64,000 nucleotides of DNA from Sorghum bicolor (GCF_000003195.3 NC_012870.2:8176501-8240500), one strand, 5' to 3'. Counted from the stretch's first letter, positions 45,562-57,708 are shown. Numbers and translations are program-made. Notes: generated by a model from the sequence alone, not told the origin.

Positions 45562-45913
45562 GGGGGAGGCCTGCGACCGCGCGGCCGTTGCGATTCCCCG
45601 CGCCCAACGGCTATAAGCGGAGGAATCGGCCAGACCGTTGCGCTTCATCAATGCCAACGGCTAACTCCAACGGCAACAAAATCCTCCGCAATCCTCCGCA
45701 ATCTAACGCGCGTAGGATACTTAGCAGCAATGATCGGAGGATCCCGGCAAAATAAAGAAACAAGAAAAATTACGACTAAGTAAAAGAAACAGTTATCCAA
45801 CATTTGCTAACAAACACATCCTGCGCACCAGGAGGGAAGGCAGCAACCATGCTCGTGACCTCCGCAGCGTAGCATGTTTTTGAGCACATGGACCGCAGGA
45901 GTGCCATTAGCCC

Positions 45914-45927
45914 AAAAAGGGGGGAAC
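45914..45927 (+). other. Polypurine tract
   Basis: AAAAAGGGGGGAAC directly abuts the 3' LTR start (TGTTGGGG at 45928). It is the plus-strand primer site for reverse transcription. Confidence 0.9.
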
Positions 45928-46634
45928 TGTTGGGGAAAAGCTGCATCCTTCCCCCTGGTAGCGCCGGAGGTTATCCTTCACCTGAGTAACCTCCGACGCC
46001 TGAAACGTCGGAGGATATCCTTCGACGGGTAATGCTAATGTTGACGACTCGTCTGGTCGTGCAGAGTGTGTGCAGGGACTGAAGCGCCGGCCGAGGTCCA
46101 CGGGTGAGGAAAAGGATGGAACCTTCGACCCTCCCGAGTCCGAGGATGGCAGGAGAACGCAGCCAGGCCAAGGAACCTCCGACTGGACCAGACCAAGGAG
46201 GAACTCCCGGGGTGGCCGGGTGAAGCAACCTCCGACCAGCCGGGCTGCGGAACCTCCGACACCAAAGCGTCGGAGGATCCACAACTGGGCGGAGGATCCG
46301 AGCCTCCGACCCGCTGAGGCCCCAGTCAAAAGGATGAACGAAGGGTTTGCGACGTGAAATTACGCGAGTACATTGGGGTCAGTAGACTGCGATGAAAGAA
46401 TATGCTGGAATATTCCCCCACCGTCACGGGGCATTTATGTAAATGTCGTTGGGTCGGTTTCCGGGCCCTATATAAGGGGCGTGATGCCGCCATTAATAAA
46501 AAGAAGAGAGCATTCACCGCATTCACCTACTGTTGAGCCCACTGTCCGTTATTGCTCAAGCCTCTCACGGCACCGAGTGAGAAGGTTCTCGATCTACTGT
46601 ATTGCTGGGGTGTGCGAAGAGCATTTTCCCAACA
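45928..46634 (+). repeat. 3' LTR
   Basis: It is 707 bp, and no difference from the 5' LTR was found by eye. It is followed at once by the CTCGT target duplication. Confidence 0.97.
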
Positions 46635-46724
46635 CTCGTGTAGTCACCGAAACGCCTAATTCACAGAAAAATAGACATTACCGCTTGCTATATATCCTCG
46701 CTCGATAAGACGTCACAGTACTAA

Positions 46725-47006
46725 GGCCTTGTTGAGTTCCTCCCGGTGAAAAGTTTTTTTTAAAGTAATATAACACTTTTGTTTGTATTTAGCAATTATT
46801 GTTCGATCGTTCGCAAAAAAAAAAGCAATTAGTGTTCAATCATAGATTAACTATGCTCAAAAGGATTTGTATCGCAAATTATACACAAATTGTACAATTA
46901 GTTATTTATTTTATTTATATTTAATGCTCTATGCATGTATCGTAAGATTTGATGTGACGAATAATTTTGATTTTTTTTTCAGATTTTGGATAAACTAAAC
47001 AAAGCC
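46725..47006. mobile_element. Tourist-type MITE with TAA duplication
   Basis: It starts GGCCTTGTTGAGTTCC and ends TAAACTAAACAAAGCC. TAA flanks it at 46722-46724 and 47007-47009. The interior contains a small partial duplication (GCAATTATTGTTCGATC and GCAATTAGTGTTCAATC), which makes this copy longer than most. Confidence 0.88.
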
Positions 47007-47009
47007 TAA

Positions 47010-47942
47010 GGAAAGAAACTTAGCAGTCCCTACGAGCACTTCAGCTTACAGCATGATTCGTGACAGAACGTAATATAGGGTAATCTCTAGTCGGGCCAAA
47101 ATCATCATCGTTTGTTTATTTGCTCGTGAAGCATCAGCCTGGGAGGCGTATGATGTTAGCATGACAATAACATGATCTATATTCAATCCCTGACTCTCGC
47201 CTCCAATCATTTACCGACGAGCTTTTCCCGTTAACCATGCGACACATCGGCCACACCCTATTCTTCGTGTGGCAAACAAATGTTTGGAGGTAACGTATCG
47301 ACGTGACCTATGACGCATAGGATCATGTGTTTTCTTCCTTCACGATGATCTCTCACAAATGTACGTACTATAATTGCTCCCCTATTAAAGATACAATAGT
47401 AGGATAATATATTACAATAAATGATTTGATCTTTGATATAACTTTGTTATATTAATGTTTAGCATACTAAAGAAATAATAAATTCTTTTTTTTGCGACTA
47501 AGAAATATTAAATTCAATAAAATATGTTTATACATATTTAGAGTAATTTATGCTGATGATATCATTTTCAAAAACTTAGTCAAATCTGAGATTTATTGAC
47601 TTCGATGTGATCTAAAATTGCATCCTCGTGAGACACAGACAATGCTTATACAGAGTATGGTACTAGTATATGACTCACAATTAAAATTTGCACGGTAGAG
47701 TTTACATAAGCGACAAACAAGAGGACTTTATTTTAGTTGGGGGTGAGAATGTGATTGTATGTATGTTTTGTGTTTGTCCGTACCAATCATCAATGCCTGA
47801 TATTTCTTTCAGACTATCGGGATCCTAGCAATCTTTTTCTCTTAAAAAAAATTCGCGGGATCCTAGCAATCTGAACTTGACGTCGCTTGCCTATTTGACT
47901 TAGCACAATTTGTGGAAAGAAATCAAAATCCCTATTGAGTTA
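47010..47942. other. Intergenic DNA, no gene
   Basis: AT-rich, with no supported exon. A local direct repeat GGGATCCTAGCAATCT occurs at 47819 and 47858. Confidence 0.5.
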
Positions 47943-48186
47943 GGCCTTGTTTAGTTCCGAAAAGTAAAAAAGTTTTCGGTACTGTAGTAATTTCGTTTGT
48001 TTGTGACAATTATTATCTAATTATGGACTAACTAGGATAAAAAGATTCGTCTCGTGATTTACAGCTAAACTGTATAATTAGTTTTTGTTTTCGTCTATAT
48101 TTAATGTTTCATGCATGCGCCACAAGATTCGATGTGACAGGAAATCTTAAAAACTTTTTGGTTTTCAGGATGAACTAAACAAGGCC
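47943..48186. mobile_element. Tourist-type MITE with TTA duplication
   Basis: Termini GGCCTTGTTTAGTTCCG and GATGAACTAAACAAGGCC, with TTA at 47940-47942 and 48187-48189. The interior is in the inverted orientation. Confidence 0.92.
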
Positions 48187-48735
48187 TTAGCACAAATTTG
48201 TAGGAAGAAATCGAACCGAATCGTCGGTTTCGCCGGAACATGCAGGGCTCTGGATGCGCATGTGATCTGGATCTGGCACTCGACATGTTACCGTTTCCCC
48301 AACGAACGAGACAACAGCGATAGCGAGACGGCTGCCATGCACCGGAAAGGATCATGGTAATTACGCGTGCGAAATCACCGCGCTGTGATTTTTTACAGAT
48401 CCACATGCGACTGGCTACTTGACCGGTTGATTGGCTGCTGCCAGACAAGCGGGCGAGCAGGGCAGGACCATTACGGCGCCCGGGGCCAGTGGCCAGTCGG
48501 GGCCGGTTGCCAAACCCCTTCTTCTCATTTCCATATAAAAAACCCCGCTCGGTCCCACATTACATGACTCGCTTCGCTCGACGCTGCGGTTTGCGGTTGC
48601 GGGGCGATGCCAAAATCGAAACACGCCTCCGCCTTCGTCCTCAATCTTGTACCACCACACGGACCGCGATCGATCTCTCATCCGCACTCGCCTCGGCCTG
48701 CCTGCCTACCCCCTCCTCCTGGCCGGGCCGCCGCC
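48187..48735. other. TauE/SafE gene upstream region
   Basis: No gene was seen. The region becomes GC-rich towards the promoter. Open frames at 48367-48740 lack domains. Confidence 0.5.
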
Positions 48736-48742
48736 TATAAAA
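48736..48742 (+). promoter_or_regulatory. TATA box of the TauE/SafE gene
   Basis: TATAAAA in CCGCCTATAAAAGAGTGAG lies 146 bp before the start codon. It is followed by a CT microsatellite in the predicted 5' leader. Confidence 0.75.
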
Positions 48743-48769
48743 GAGTGAGGCGGAGGCAGGCGCCGGCCG

Positions 48770-48772
<3 letters not shown>

Positions 48773-48803
<31 letters not shown>
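48773..48803 (+). repeat. CT microsatellite in the 5' leader
   Basis: About 15 uninterrupted CT repeats lie between the TATA box and the start codon, within the predicted 5' UTR. Such tracts are common in plant leaders and vary in length between lines. Confidence 0.9.
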
Positions 48804-48805
<2 letters not shown>

Positions 48806-48881
48806 TGGTCCTCTACTCCTATCCTCCCGGCATTTCGTCCACTTGTGGCGGCGTAGCTAGCATATTACTGCTGCTGCCTGC

Positions 48882-51800
48882 ATGGTGAAGATGGAGGAGC
48901 GCACGGGCTCACTCTACGGCCGCCTCAACAGGACCAGCACGCGGGGGTTCCTCGCCTACGTCGCCGCCGGGGCCGCTTGCGCGGCCGTCCTCGCCTGCTT
49001 CGTCCTCTCCGCCGCGGACCCGCCGGCGACTGCGGCGCGCAACGATGTTGCGGCGCGACTCCGCCTGTCCTCGCGCTCACCGCGCGTCTGGCCCGTAAGC
49101 TGTTCGCTCTTTTGCCGCCTCCTGTCTTGCGCGTGCTTCGTGTGCTCGCTCTGCGTCTTCGTGCCTGACGCTGTGCTCACATCGCGGATCGGGATCGTGT
49201 TTTTCTCTCTCTCTCCCAGGACCTCGCGTTCAACTGGCGGGTAGTGGTCGCCACCGTTGTCGGGTTCCTCGGTTCCGCGTTCGGCACCGTCGGCGGCGTC
49301 GGTGGAGGCGGGATCTTCGTGCCCATGCTCAACCTCGTCGTCGGTTTCGACACCAAATCCGCCGCGGCCCTCTCCAAATGTAAGCTACTAGCCTTCTGCC
49401 GATGCATGCATCTGCTGATTTGCTTCCTGACACGCGTGCGTGCTCGCCTGGTTTTGTTCGGTTTGTGCGCAGGCATGATCATGGGGGCCTCGGCGTCGTC
49501 GGTTTGGTACAACCTCCAGGTGTCACACCCGACCAAGGAGGCGCCCGTCATCGACTACAAGCTCGCGCTGCTCTTCCAGCCCATGCTTATGCTCGGCATA
49601 ACCATCGGCGTAGAGCTCAGCGTCATCTTCCCATACTGGCTAATCACTGTCCTCATTATAATCCTCTTCGTAGGTAATCATCGCTTGCCTTTAGCTTGCC
49701 GCTGTAAGCTACTGTTATGTGCGGCCCTGCTTCTTTTATCTGTCCTGTGTACTATGTAGTCGCTGAGATGGAAGCCTGTGCTCGTGTGTCCGCTTCATTT
49801 CAGGCACCTCGTCGAGATCGTTCTACAAGGGGATTCTGATGTGGAGGGAGGAGACCAGGATTCTGGTTGGTTCCTGTCACATTTCAGATGTCTGCTGTTA
49901 AATTACTGTATACTGACATCTTTTGTTTACCCTCTATGTTGAATGATTGTAGATGGAGACACGCGAGCGAGAAGAGCAATCCAAGTCTACCTGCGCTGCA
50001 GGTGATGGTGAGAACTAGTACACAATTGCATGATACTTTGGCATCTTTGTGGATAGCGATTGGCACCAGTTACTTGTACAGTTGTACTTTGAGCTGATAT
50101 TCATATTATGGAGTAACATGTTGTGGTCAAATATGAACTTGTTGCAGTGATAATTGATCCGAGTTATGAGGAGCCCCTCCTGACTCAGCCTCAGCCCAAG
50201 AAGAAGTCTGCATTGGTAAGCTACAACCACTACAAATACCTATCATTTGCATTCGTGGCATCCTAAGCAACTGTGGTTCTTAACGTAATCATGTATTATG
50301 AATGTGCTTTCAGATCCACCTTTGCAACTTTGTCATGATTGGTTGACAGATATTGTTCAGACCCATTCAGTGATTCTTCGTGCCTATATTAACATGGTTA
50401 GGGCCTAGGGTGACGCTGATAGATGCTCTGAACATGCAAGAAAGCAAGAAGAAACAAAAGACAGTGTCACATGTCATCTAATCACTGGATTTTGCTCCCC
50501 TTTTTATTTCAGGAGACTTTCCTGTTCAATTTGAGGTGGAAGAATATCCTTGTTTTAATGTCTGTCTGGTCATCCTTCTTGGTGCTGCAAGTTCTCAAGG
50601 TCTCCCTTCTACGTTGAACTATTTTTTTATAACTCCTATTTAAATACAGTCCATCTGCATAGCAATGATTGATGCCTCTGAAAGATAGACCTCATCATAC
50701 AAGTAGAATCACTTTGGGATCAGTTACCTACATTGACTGTCCAAACCTAAGTTATTCTAGCCCACATGTGCATACAAGACCTTTCAGTGGTCTTTCGATT
50801 CCTTTGTCTTCTTTAGATGGAAATTGTTATTAACTGCAGTAAGTTTTTTATCACTTGCAGAATAATGCGAAATCATGCAGCACTTTCTACTGGGTGGTCA
50901 ACATTCTACAGGTAATGAATTAGCTCAGCTTTGTGCTTCTATTTTGTTTAAACTGACATTATGTCTGCCTGCTAGGCTGTCTTTCCAGTTGTAATATTAA
51001 CCATTTGTTCTGTTGTGTTTGGGCAATCATCTTTTTAAAACGTAAGCCACATTAGGCCTAGATTTTTGGCATATTCATCAGCCACCTTTTGAGCATATCT
51101 CAACTCTCCATTGAGCATTAGCCTTTATTTTGTTGCAAACTGAAAGCTGGGTGTTGATTCTGTTATACGTCACATTAATCAGGCATGAAATCCTTATCAT
51201 TGATACCTTTTAACATTCTGCTAAATTATTTCAGGTTCCAGTTGCGGTGAGTGTATTCTTGTGGGAGGCCATGCAGTTATGTAGGGAGAGTCGTGCACGG
51301 CGTATGAATGGGAACCTGGAATGTGTGTGTGAGGCCTCTATTGAGTGGTCACCAGCACAACTGATCTTCTGTGCCTTCTGTGGCCTTCTCGGTGGGACTG
51401 TTGGTGGCCTTCTTGGATCTGGTGGTGGGTTCATCCTCGGCCCACTTCTTCTCGAGCTTGGGTGCATACCACAGGTATTTAAGTTGCCTTGATTCCATGT
51501 TATTTTTTCATATCTTGCAGTTTATTTTCAAATGCTATCAAGCAGAAATGTATGTTTTCATACGTCTGTCATCTTGATGCTAATGCAGCACACCAAGGAT
51601 TTAGCTAGCCTTTCAATTGGCACAGAAATTTTGGCAGGAGACCCGATTATAATAACAAGGAATACCGTAGAAATGTAGGATAAAGTTGATCCCTATAAGG
51701 TTGTAGTATTACCAATGCATTGTTGCCCAAGGTAACGGCCAGGGCATCGGACAAGCCCATAGTGGAAAGACAAGAATGGGTCTTTCATTTCACATGCATA

Positions 51801-54149
51801 GGTAGGTATAAAAGCAGCTGTACTGAAAAGATCAATCCAGATACAGCTTCGCTACTAAAGCGCTGTCTCCATTTGAGACATGTTTCTTAAATGATATGTT
51901 AAAGAGGACCAAACACATATTTGCAATATTTAAATTGAATAGCTAATCTTGAGCGTATTCTAACTTGTTAATTTGGTAAATGTGGTATAAGCAAATTTGT
52001 AGCATTTACAGTAAATCCCTTTTTTGTTTGGCTAAATAGATTACTTCTGATATGTTGCATTGGGATTTTTGGTATTTTAACCTTTTCCTGTTGTGGCTGC
52101 CACTTTCTTTTAGTAGTGTCTAAGATGTTTAAGTTTTCACTGATTCTTCTTTTACTACAATTGTATCCTTTTATTCTAAGAAGCATCCCGCCATCATAAA
52201 CTAAGCTAATCATAGACGTTAGATATATGTTCGATGTTGCCATATATATCATTATTTTATACTGTCTGTCATAAATTATTGGTTACCTACTCACAGGATT
52301 GTTGACACATCAATTGGATTTCCCAGTAGTAAATAGTGTATTCAAGTCTAAGATGCTGATCTAAGACATGCATTAGGTGCACCGTACTGACATAACAAAT
52401 TGGACTATAATTTTTAGTTGCCCTTGATAATTTTTTTTATGAAACCCATCTAGCTCTGTCCCCATATCATCTTGAATATAATCCAGGAAGTTCTCCTGTT
52501 GCTGCTGCTGGAATGCAAAATGCCCTTTGGTATAATGATAAATTTGCCTAACTCTCTGGCATGGTTTACAACACACCCCCTATAATTTGCCCGATTCAAT
52601 AGATCATCAGAAAAGAAAGGGAGCAGGTAGCATCTGCTACCCTTCCTGGGGTCAGCTAGATAGGACTTGGTATTAACCCCCATGTGATCTTTTATAGTTT
52701 GCTGGCCTTACATGGCTTGGTGGCTACATGTTACACCTTTACGGAAGAAAGTTGTGAATGACTGAATGTGGTTATTTGTGGTGCTATATATTTTTTATTC
52801 TAACACAGCTGCATCCAGATTCTCATTAATATAGTAGTGTTTGGATGTTGAATGCAATGTACAGTGGTCAGAACCTGGAGGACAGTGAATTCACAATATA
52901 GTGTAGCAGTATTATCTCTACAAATTTGAAATGCTTAGTGGGGCAATCCAAGATTTTGGAACGAATACCTTTAGCATCGTGTAACTTGAGCAAACCGTGC
53001 ATATACTGAGAGAGTTTGGTCAATCTGATGAAGCCTAGTTGATTCATCATGGTAATATATATCGAAGCTTTTTTCCATTGGGCAATCCAAGATTTTGGAA
53101 CGAATAACTTTCTTGCATCATGTGAGAGAGTTTGGTCAGTCTGATAAAAGCCCAGTTGATTAATCAGTTAATTAATATGTAAAATGTAATTTTATGAGAG
53201 CCGTGATGTCACAACTTTATGTTATCTTGTGCCCATATACTTCTTGAAATAATGATAAAAACACGTTGAATTGTCTGGCAGGTCGCAAGTGCAACAGCAA
53301 CATTCGTGATGATGTTCTCCTCCTCCCTCTCTGTGGTGGAGTTTTACTTCCTGCACAGATTCCCCCTCCCTTTTGGTAAATCCACGTTAGAAATCTCTAA
53401 ACATTTTCAAATGTGTGATTGTTGTAATGGCATGCACTGTTTCTCTATCTGCAGCTGGCTACCTCATCTTCATTTCCATATTGGCTGGATTCTGGGGCCA
53501 GTGTTTGGTTAGGAAGATTGTGCATGTGCTCAAGAGAGCATCGGTTATTGTCTTCATCCTCTCCTCTGTTATCTTCGCCAGTGCTCTTACAATGGGTATG
53601 AACCTAATGACAACTCATTAACTTGCTACTTTGCTTTAACTTGGCTAATTGCTAGCCTCATACCTGTCCATGTTGAGTTCAACTAACCCAGTTTGGTGTG
53701 CAACCTATGCAACCACCAATTAAGGCCACAAGATCTAGATCCAACGTCTGAAGTTTTTTTCACTTAAACTCTTCCATCTGGATATACACGGGTTAGATTT
53801 AAATCCACAGGTGGAGGGGTTTAAGTGAAAAAAACTTTAGACGTTGGATCTAGATCCTGTGGCCTTAATTGGTGGTTGCATAGGTTGCACACGAAGCTGA
53901 GTTGCATATGATACGTTGCCAAGTATTTAAATTCCTTTTGCAATTATAACATGCTTCCTTGAGAAAAATAAGCTTCAAGAATCATATACTAGTTCTTTTA
54001 CTTGTTTAATCTAATTAAGGCAGTTTGATTTTAAACCTCTTTCCTAAGACCTGTTGTTTCGGTGAATTTCAGGTGTCGTTGGAACCCAGAAGAGCATTTC
54101 AATGATAAAAAACCACGAATACATGGGGTTCCTCGACTTCTGCGAGTAA
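48882..54149 (+). CDS. Sulfite exporter TauE/SafE family membrane protein
   Basis: Plant member of the TauE/SafE family of multi-pass membrane proteins, proposed anion or sulfite exporters; the true substrate is unknown. Exons: 48882-49094, 49220-49379, 49473-49673, 49804-49865, 49953-50007, 50148-50215, 50513-50599, 50861-50911, 51235-51474, 53282-53375, 53455-53595, 54073-54149. All are GT-AG with consistent phases, giving 482 residues. There is an N-terminal hydrophobic segment ([20 protein letters not shown]). The two TauE halves carry the glycine-rich family motifs [13 protein letters not shown] and [20 protein letters not shown] charged cytoplasmic-type loop ([20 protein letters not shown]) separates them, and the C-terminus is [19 protein letters not shown]. 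The ATG at 48891 is an alternative start three codons later. Intron 9 (1.8 kb) contains a local duplication and intron 11 a long inverted repeat. Confidence 0.94.
52925..53175. repeat. Local tandem duplication in TauE/SafE intron 9
   Basis: GGGCAATCCAAGATTTTGGA at about 52941 recurs at about 53081. GAGAGTTTGGTCAATCTGAT at about 53009 recurs, slightly changed, at about 53126, followed in both by AGTTGATT-ATCA. The unit is about 140 bp, diverged and partly deleted. Confidence 0.75.
53696..53892. repeat. Long inverted repeat (foldback) in TauE/SafE intron 11
   Basis: GTGTGCAACCTATGCAACCA at the left is the inverse of TGGTTGCATAGGTTGCACAC at the right. The arms continue through TTAAGGCCACA, GATCTAGATCCAACGTC and TTTTTTTCACTTAAAC for about 80 bp with few mismatches, around a loop of about 30 bp. 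It is a foldback MITE or hairpin-forming insertion. A target duplication is not evident. Confidence 0.85.
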
Positions 54150-54720
54150 CTCAATCACACCATCAGACTCCGGGAGAATCCAGGCCAATGCCTAATTGAC
54201 CTTATCTCCCTCAAAATCTAGAACAATAAAGTCGCCAAGTGTGCGCACAGGTTAGCTCCTCGCTAACCCGCGCGTATCTTGTCCGACAGAGTCGCTTTAG
54301 TGAATTCAGCTCGTGTTAGCTCCTCGCTAACCGTCAGATCATATGGCTTTGCTTTGTGGAAGTGGGTGAGATTTCGTCGTGTCATGCATGTGTTAGCTCC
54401 TGGCTAACCTGCAAATGCATTTGTTGGTGTGCAGGTTTTTGTCACGTCTGCGTCAGCTCCTGGCTGACCAGCAAGTATTTGTCGTTCATTCTTGCGCTAG
54501 CTCGCCTGCAAAAGTGCAAATATTTGTCGCATGGAACATTGTAAATATCAGTCAATTTCAATTCTGTTTGTGGAGACCCCGAGTGCTTTTCAAGCCGTGT
54601 CTATACGTCATGTCTGCCTGTACGTAGAATTTGAATCGTCTGTAGCTGTGCAGTGTTTGAGCGAAGTTGCTATTTTGGGCATAAATATGATGGATCGAAA
54701 CCATTTTAACTAAGGTAGAG
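54150..54720 (+). repeat. TauE/SafE 3' region with array of short hairpin repeats
   Basis: The near-palindrome GTTAGCTCCTCGCTAAC occurs at 54251-54267 and 54315-54331, GTTAGCTCCTGGCTAAC at 54392-54408, and GTCAGCTCCTGGCTGAC at 54452-54468, with a decayed fifth near 54495 (GCTAGCTCGCCTGC). The spacing is 60-77 bp. Between copies, words such as CTGCAAATGCATTTGT and GTGCAAATATTTGTCG also repeat. The array begins about 100 bp after the stop codon, so it is probably in the 3' UTR. Confidence 0.8.
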
Positions 54721-54793
54721 CAGCGTTACAAACCCCTGCCGAAGAGTAAATAAATTAAGAACAGTCCTTAAGATTGGCGATGGTGGAGGTGAA

Positions 54794-55078
54794 TTGGCAT
54801 GGGGAGCGCCGGGCCGGAGTGGCTTCGCTTCAAAAGAGAGGCCCAGAGGTGTTCGGGACTCAGGGTGTGCTCCCGTCTCCTTCGTAAAGTTTTCAGCGAA
54901 GACTGATGTTGAGAAGAGCAAAGAAGGGGACGATGAAGTTCCGAGGAAGGTGGCGAGCTCTGAGCAACAAAAAACGCAGACTTTCTTTCAAGAAGAAAAA
55001 AAAAAACGCAGACGTCGACGAAGTGGTGGGAGCCTGGAAATGGCAAACCTGACACCGCTTGACGAAGAGCCGACGTGA
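54794..55078 (+). other. Orphan open frame of 94 codons
   Basis: A plus-strand frame encodes a very basic and acidic, low-complexity peptide (KSKEGDDEVPRK, EEKKKRRRRRSGG). No domain, promoter or splice partner was recognised. An A-rich run near 54998 interrupts GAAGAA-type codons. It may be a gene fragment carried by transposition or a chance frame. Confidence 0.25.
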
Positions 55079-55136
55079 GGGCAACCAAACTCGCAAGCTC
55101 GCTCAAAAACGTCGCTGCGATAGCGTGTTAGAGCTA

Positions 55137-57708
55137 AGCCTGGGCAAAAATAACCGAGAACCGAAACCGAAATAACCGGAACCGAAACTGAAACCGAAAT
55201 AACCGGAACCGAAACTGAAATAACCAAAACTGAAAATTTCGGTTAGCTGTTCGGTTCTCAGTTCTCATGAACCGAACTAACCGATCAAATTTCGGTTCCC
55301 AGGCTCGGTTAACCGAAACAACCGGAATTCATAAAACAAGCTGTAAGGACCTTGATGTCGCCTAGAGGGGGGTGAATAGGCGTATCTAAAAAACCTGAAA
55401 CTCAAAACTCAAGTTGCGGAAGTTAAATGCCTGTCGGTACCACCGACAGTTTGGGCCGGTACTACTGGTGTAAGACAGCCAGTACTACCGACGCAACTGT
55501 TGGTACTACCGACGCCCTAAGAGAGCTACGAAATCAGAGTATTTTGAGTTTCTATTCCAGATCTGAGAGTTACCCCACTCTCCTAGATGTAGTAGAGGAT
55601 GATGTTGAAGTTCCCTTGGCTTGGTTCTTCTCCAAAACATAGATCGGCCCTTGTTCACCTATGAACGGGGTAGATAGGATGAACACAAAGAACACAAGAA
55701 CAAGGGTAGTCGAAGCTACCTCCACAGCAAGACAAGATATTTATCCCGTGGTTCAGCTCGCCACCAAGGCTTGCCTATGTCCACGTCGTTGAGGAAGCCA
55801 CACAGGCTTTTCGGGTCTCTTTCAACCCTATCCTCGTTCTCAAGTCAAGAGAGCAATCCCTTGAGATGAGAGGTGATTTCACTAGGTGATTTGAGTGACT
55901 ACAAACCTCCCGAGGCTACCACATGAGTAGGAAGCTCTACGGGCAATGCCTAGCCGGCTAGGAGCCTTGCTCCAAGAGTAACAAACACAAATCCAACCGG
56001 CTTGACGAAGAAATCAAGTGCTCAAGCTTTGCTTTGATGTTTGTCTCACCAAGAATCCTTCTCTCACTCAATCCCTTGCAAGATTTGAAGTTTGGAGCAA
56101 AGGGGATAGAAGAGAGGAGCTTTTGGGAGCTAGAGAGGTGCCTTGGCTGAAGGTTTTGGTCGAGTGGAAGAGTGAGCCAACGGTTAGAATGAGGGGAAAG
56201 CTATTTATACAAGGGTCCTGAACAACTGCCGGTACCATCGGGGCAACCACCGGTACCACCGTCTCCTCAGATCTAACGGTAAGAAGTCTCTATGATTTGC
56301 GAGAAATAAGCCTACCGGTACCACCGGGCTTTTGTCGGTACTACAGACCATTGCCGGTACCACCGGTGGCCGGTACCACCGGCAGTTCAAATCTCCGCAA
56401 CCAAAGTCAGCGCAGATTTGGCCTGCCGGTACTACCAGCGTTTCACACCGGTACTACTGATGCTGGCCGGTACCACCGGCCCGAGCCCGGTACTACCGGT
56501 AGTTCATTTTCTCGCAAAACTCAGGAGAAAGGGCTGGCACTGCCGGTACCACCGGCCCTGAGGGTTGGTACTACCGGGTCACCCTGGCAGAGAAGAAATT
56601 TTCTAGATGTTTGTGCGTGCAAGTGTTAGAGTGTCTCTCTTTTGATTTAGTTTTAATACTTGAGCACTCTATCTTCCTCAAACCAACTAAATTTGCATCC
56701 CTCTTTATAGTGCGGCAAATCCTAAACTCAAGGTCAAAAGTATATAACCAATTTAACCACTTGAGTCTTCAATGTCTTCATATGCCACTTCTTCTCAATA
56801 TCACTTCATCAAGGATGCAATTAACTTTGTCTCATCTTCTTTGAGTAAATATAGCTTGAGCATGTGACTTGAATCATTTCAACATATGTGAGTTCAATCC
56901 ATGACTTCAAGTCACTTCCATTAAAGATTTTGATCCTCAACACAATATGACTCCTCATAGCTTAATTAGTACCTCGACTCAATGCAAGTACTCTCTTCTT
57001 CACCTTAGCCATGGTACCTCGGTCTACAAGCCATTGCTTGACCTTCACCTTCGCTTAGTCCCTCGAAACCTTTTCCTTGCTATCTTCACTCTATCAAGCC
57101 ATACTCAAGTCACATCATGTTAAGCATCCATTGAAAAATTGTTTCTTCAATATTGTGATTCTTGCTTGAATATCTTCTTGATATGAGCGTTAACATTAAT
57201 CAAGCTTCAGTTTACACCAACACACAACTTTGGTCTTCATTTGAACAATGTGTGAAATACCATCAAGTTTGCTTTCTTGTTGACCCTTTGATACACTTAG
57301 CAAACTTGTTAGACCCTTAATTGTGTTGTCATTCAATTCACCAAAACCCACTAAAGGGCTAGATGCACTTACACAAGCACAATAAACATTACAACATAGG
57401 CCTAATACCACCTTAACCCTAAATATAAAAGGTGAATGACACCTTCTCATAGCCTCACATCCTCACATTTTTTAAAATAACGACATCTTACTTTTTAAAA
57501 AATATTTTTTTCCTATTTTTCTATTCTTTTTTTATGCTTGTGTAAATTTTCGGTTAGTTCAGTCGGAACCGGAACCGAACCGAACTAACCGAAACCGATT
57601 TTGCTCGGTTCCAAGATTTATAAAGAACCGATCGGTTTCTATTTGTAGAGAACCGAATTTGTGTCAAAAACCGAAGAACCGAACCAAGGAACCGAACGCC
57701 CAGTCTGA
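55137..57708. mobile_element. Mutator-like element, 2.57 kb, with 10-bp duplication
   Basis: The perfect 10-bp direct repeat GTTAGAGCTA lies at 55127-55136 and 57709-57718. The ends are AGCCTGGGCAAAAATAACCG and, inverted, TCAGACTGGGCGTTCGGTTC. Subterminal regions at both ends are full of AACCGAAACCG / CGGTTCGGTT words. A duplication of 9-11 bp fits Mutator-like elements. No transposase was seen. A different repeat is nested inside. Confidence 0.7.
55347..57470. mobile_element. Nested repeat inside the Mutator-like element
   Basis: It begins about TGTAAGGACCTTGATGTCGC and GAGGGGGGTGAATAGGCG, a phrase recurrent in grass genomes. It ends about CCTCACATCCTCACA, whose inverse TGTGAGGATGTGAGG resembles the start. 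Two stretches (55430-55520 and 56220-56580) are built of GGTACCACCGG / GGTACTACCGG units. No long coding frame or target duplication was found, so the boundaries are approximate. Confidence 0.5.

Larger units (their letters stand above)
33115..46634 (+). mobile_element. Complete Ty3/gypsy LTR retrotransposon, Tat-type, 13.5 kb
   Basis: Two 707-bp LTRs (33115-33821 and 45928-46634) begin TGTTGGGG and end TTCCCAACA, and appear identical when read side by side. The perfect 5-bp target duplication CTCGT lies at 33110-33114 and 46635-46639. A primer-binding site follows the 5' LTR and a polypurine tract precedes the 3' LTR. Gag-pol is one unbroken frame (33858-39506) in the order protease, reverse transcriptase, RNase H, integrase, which is the Ty3/gypsy order. 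A second RNase H-like domain and a long region downstream of pol place it in the Tat group (Retand, Grande and RIRE2 relatives). The 6.4 kb between pol and the 3' LTR carries an antisense spliced gene. All signals needed for mobility look intact, so this is a recent and possibly still autonomous insertion. Confidence 0.97.
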
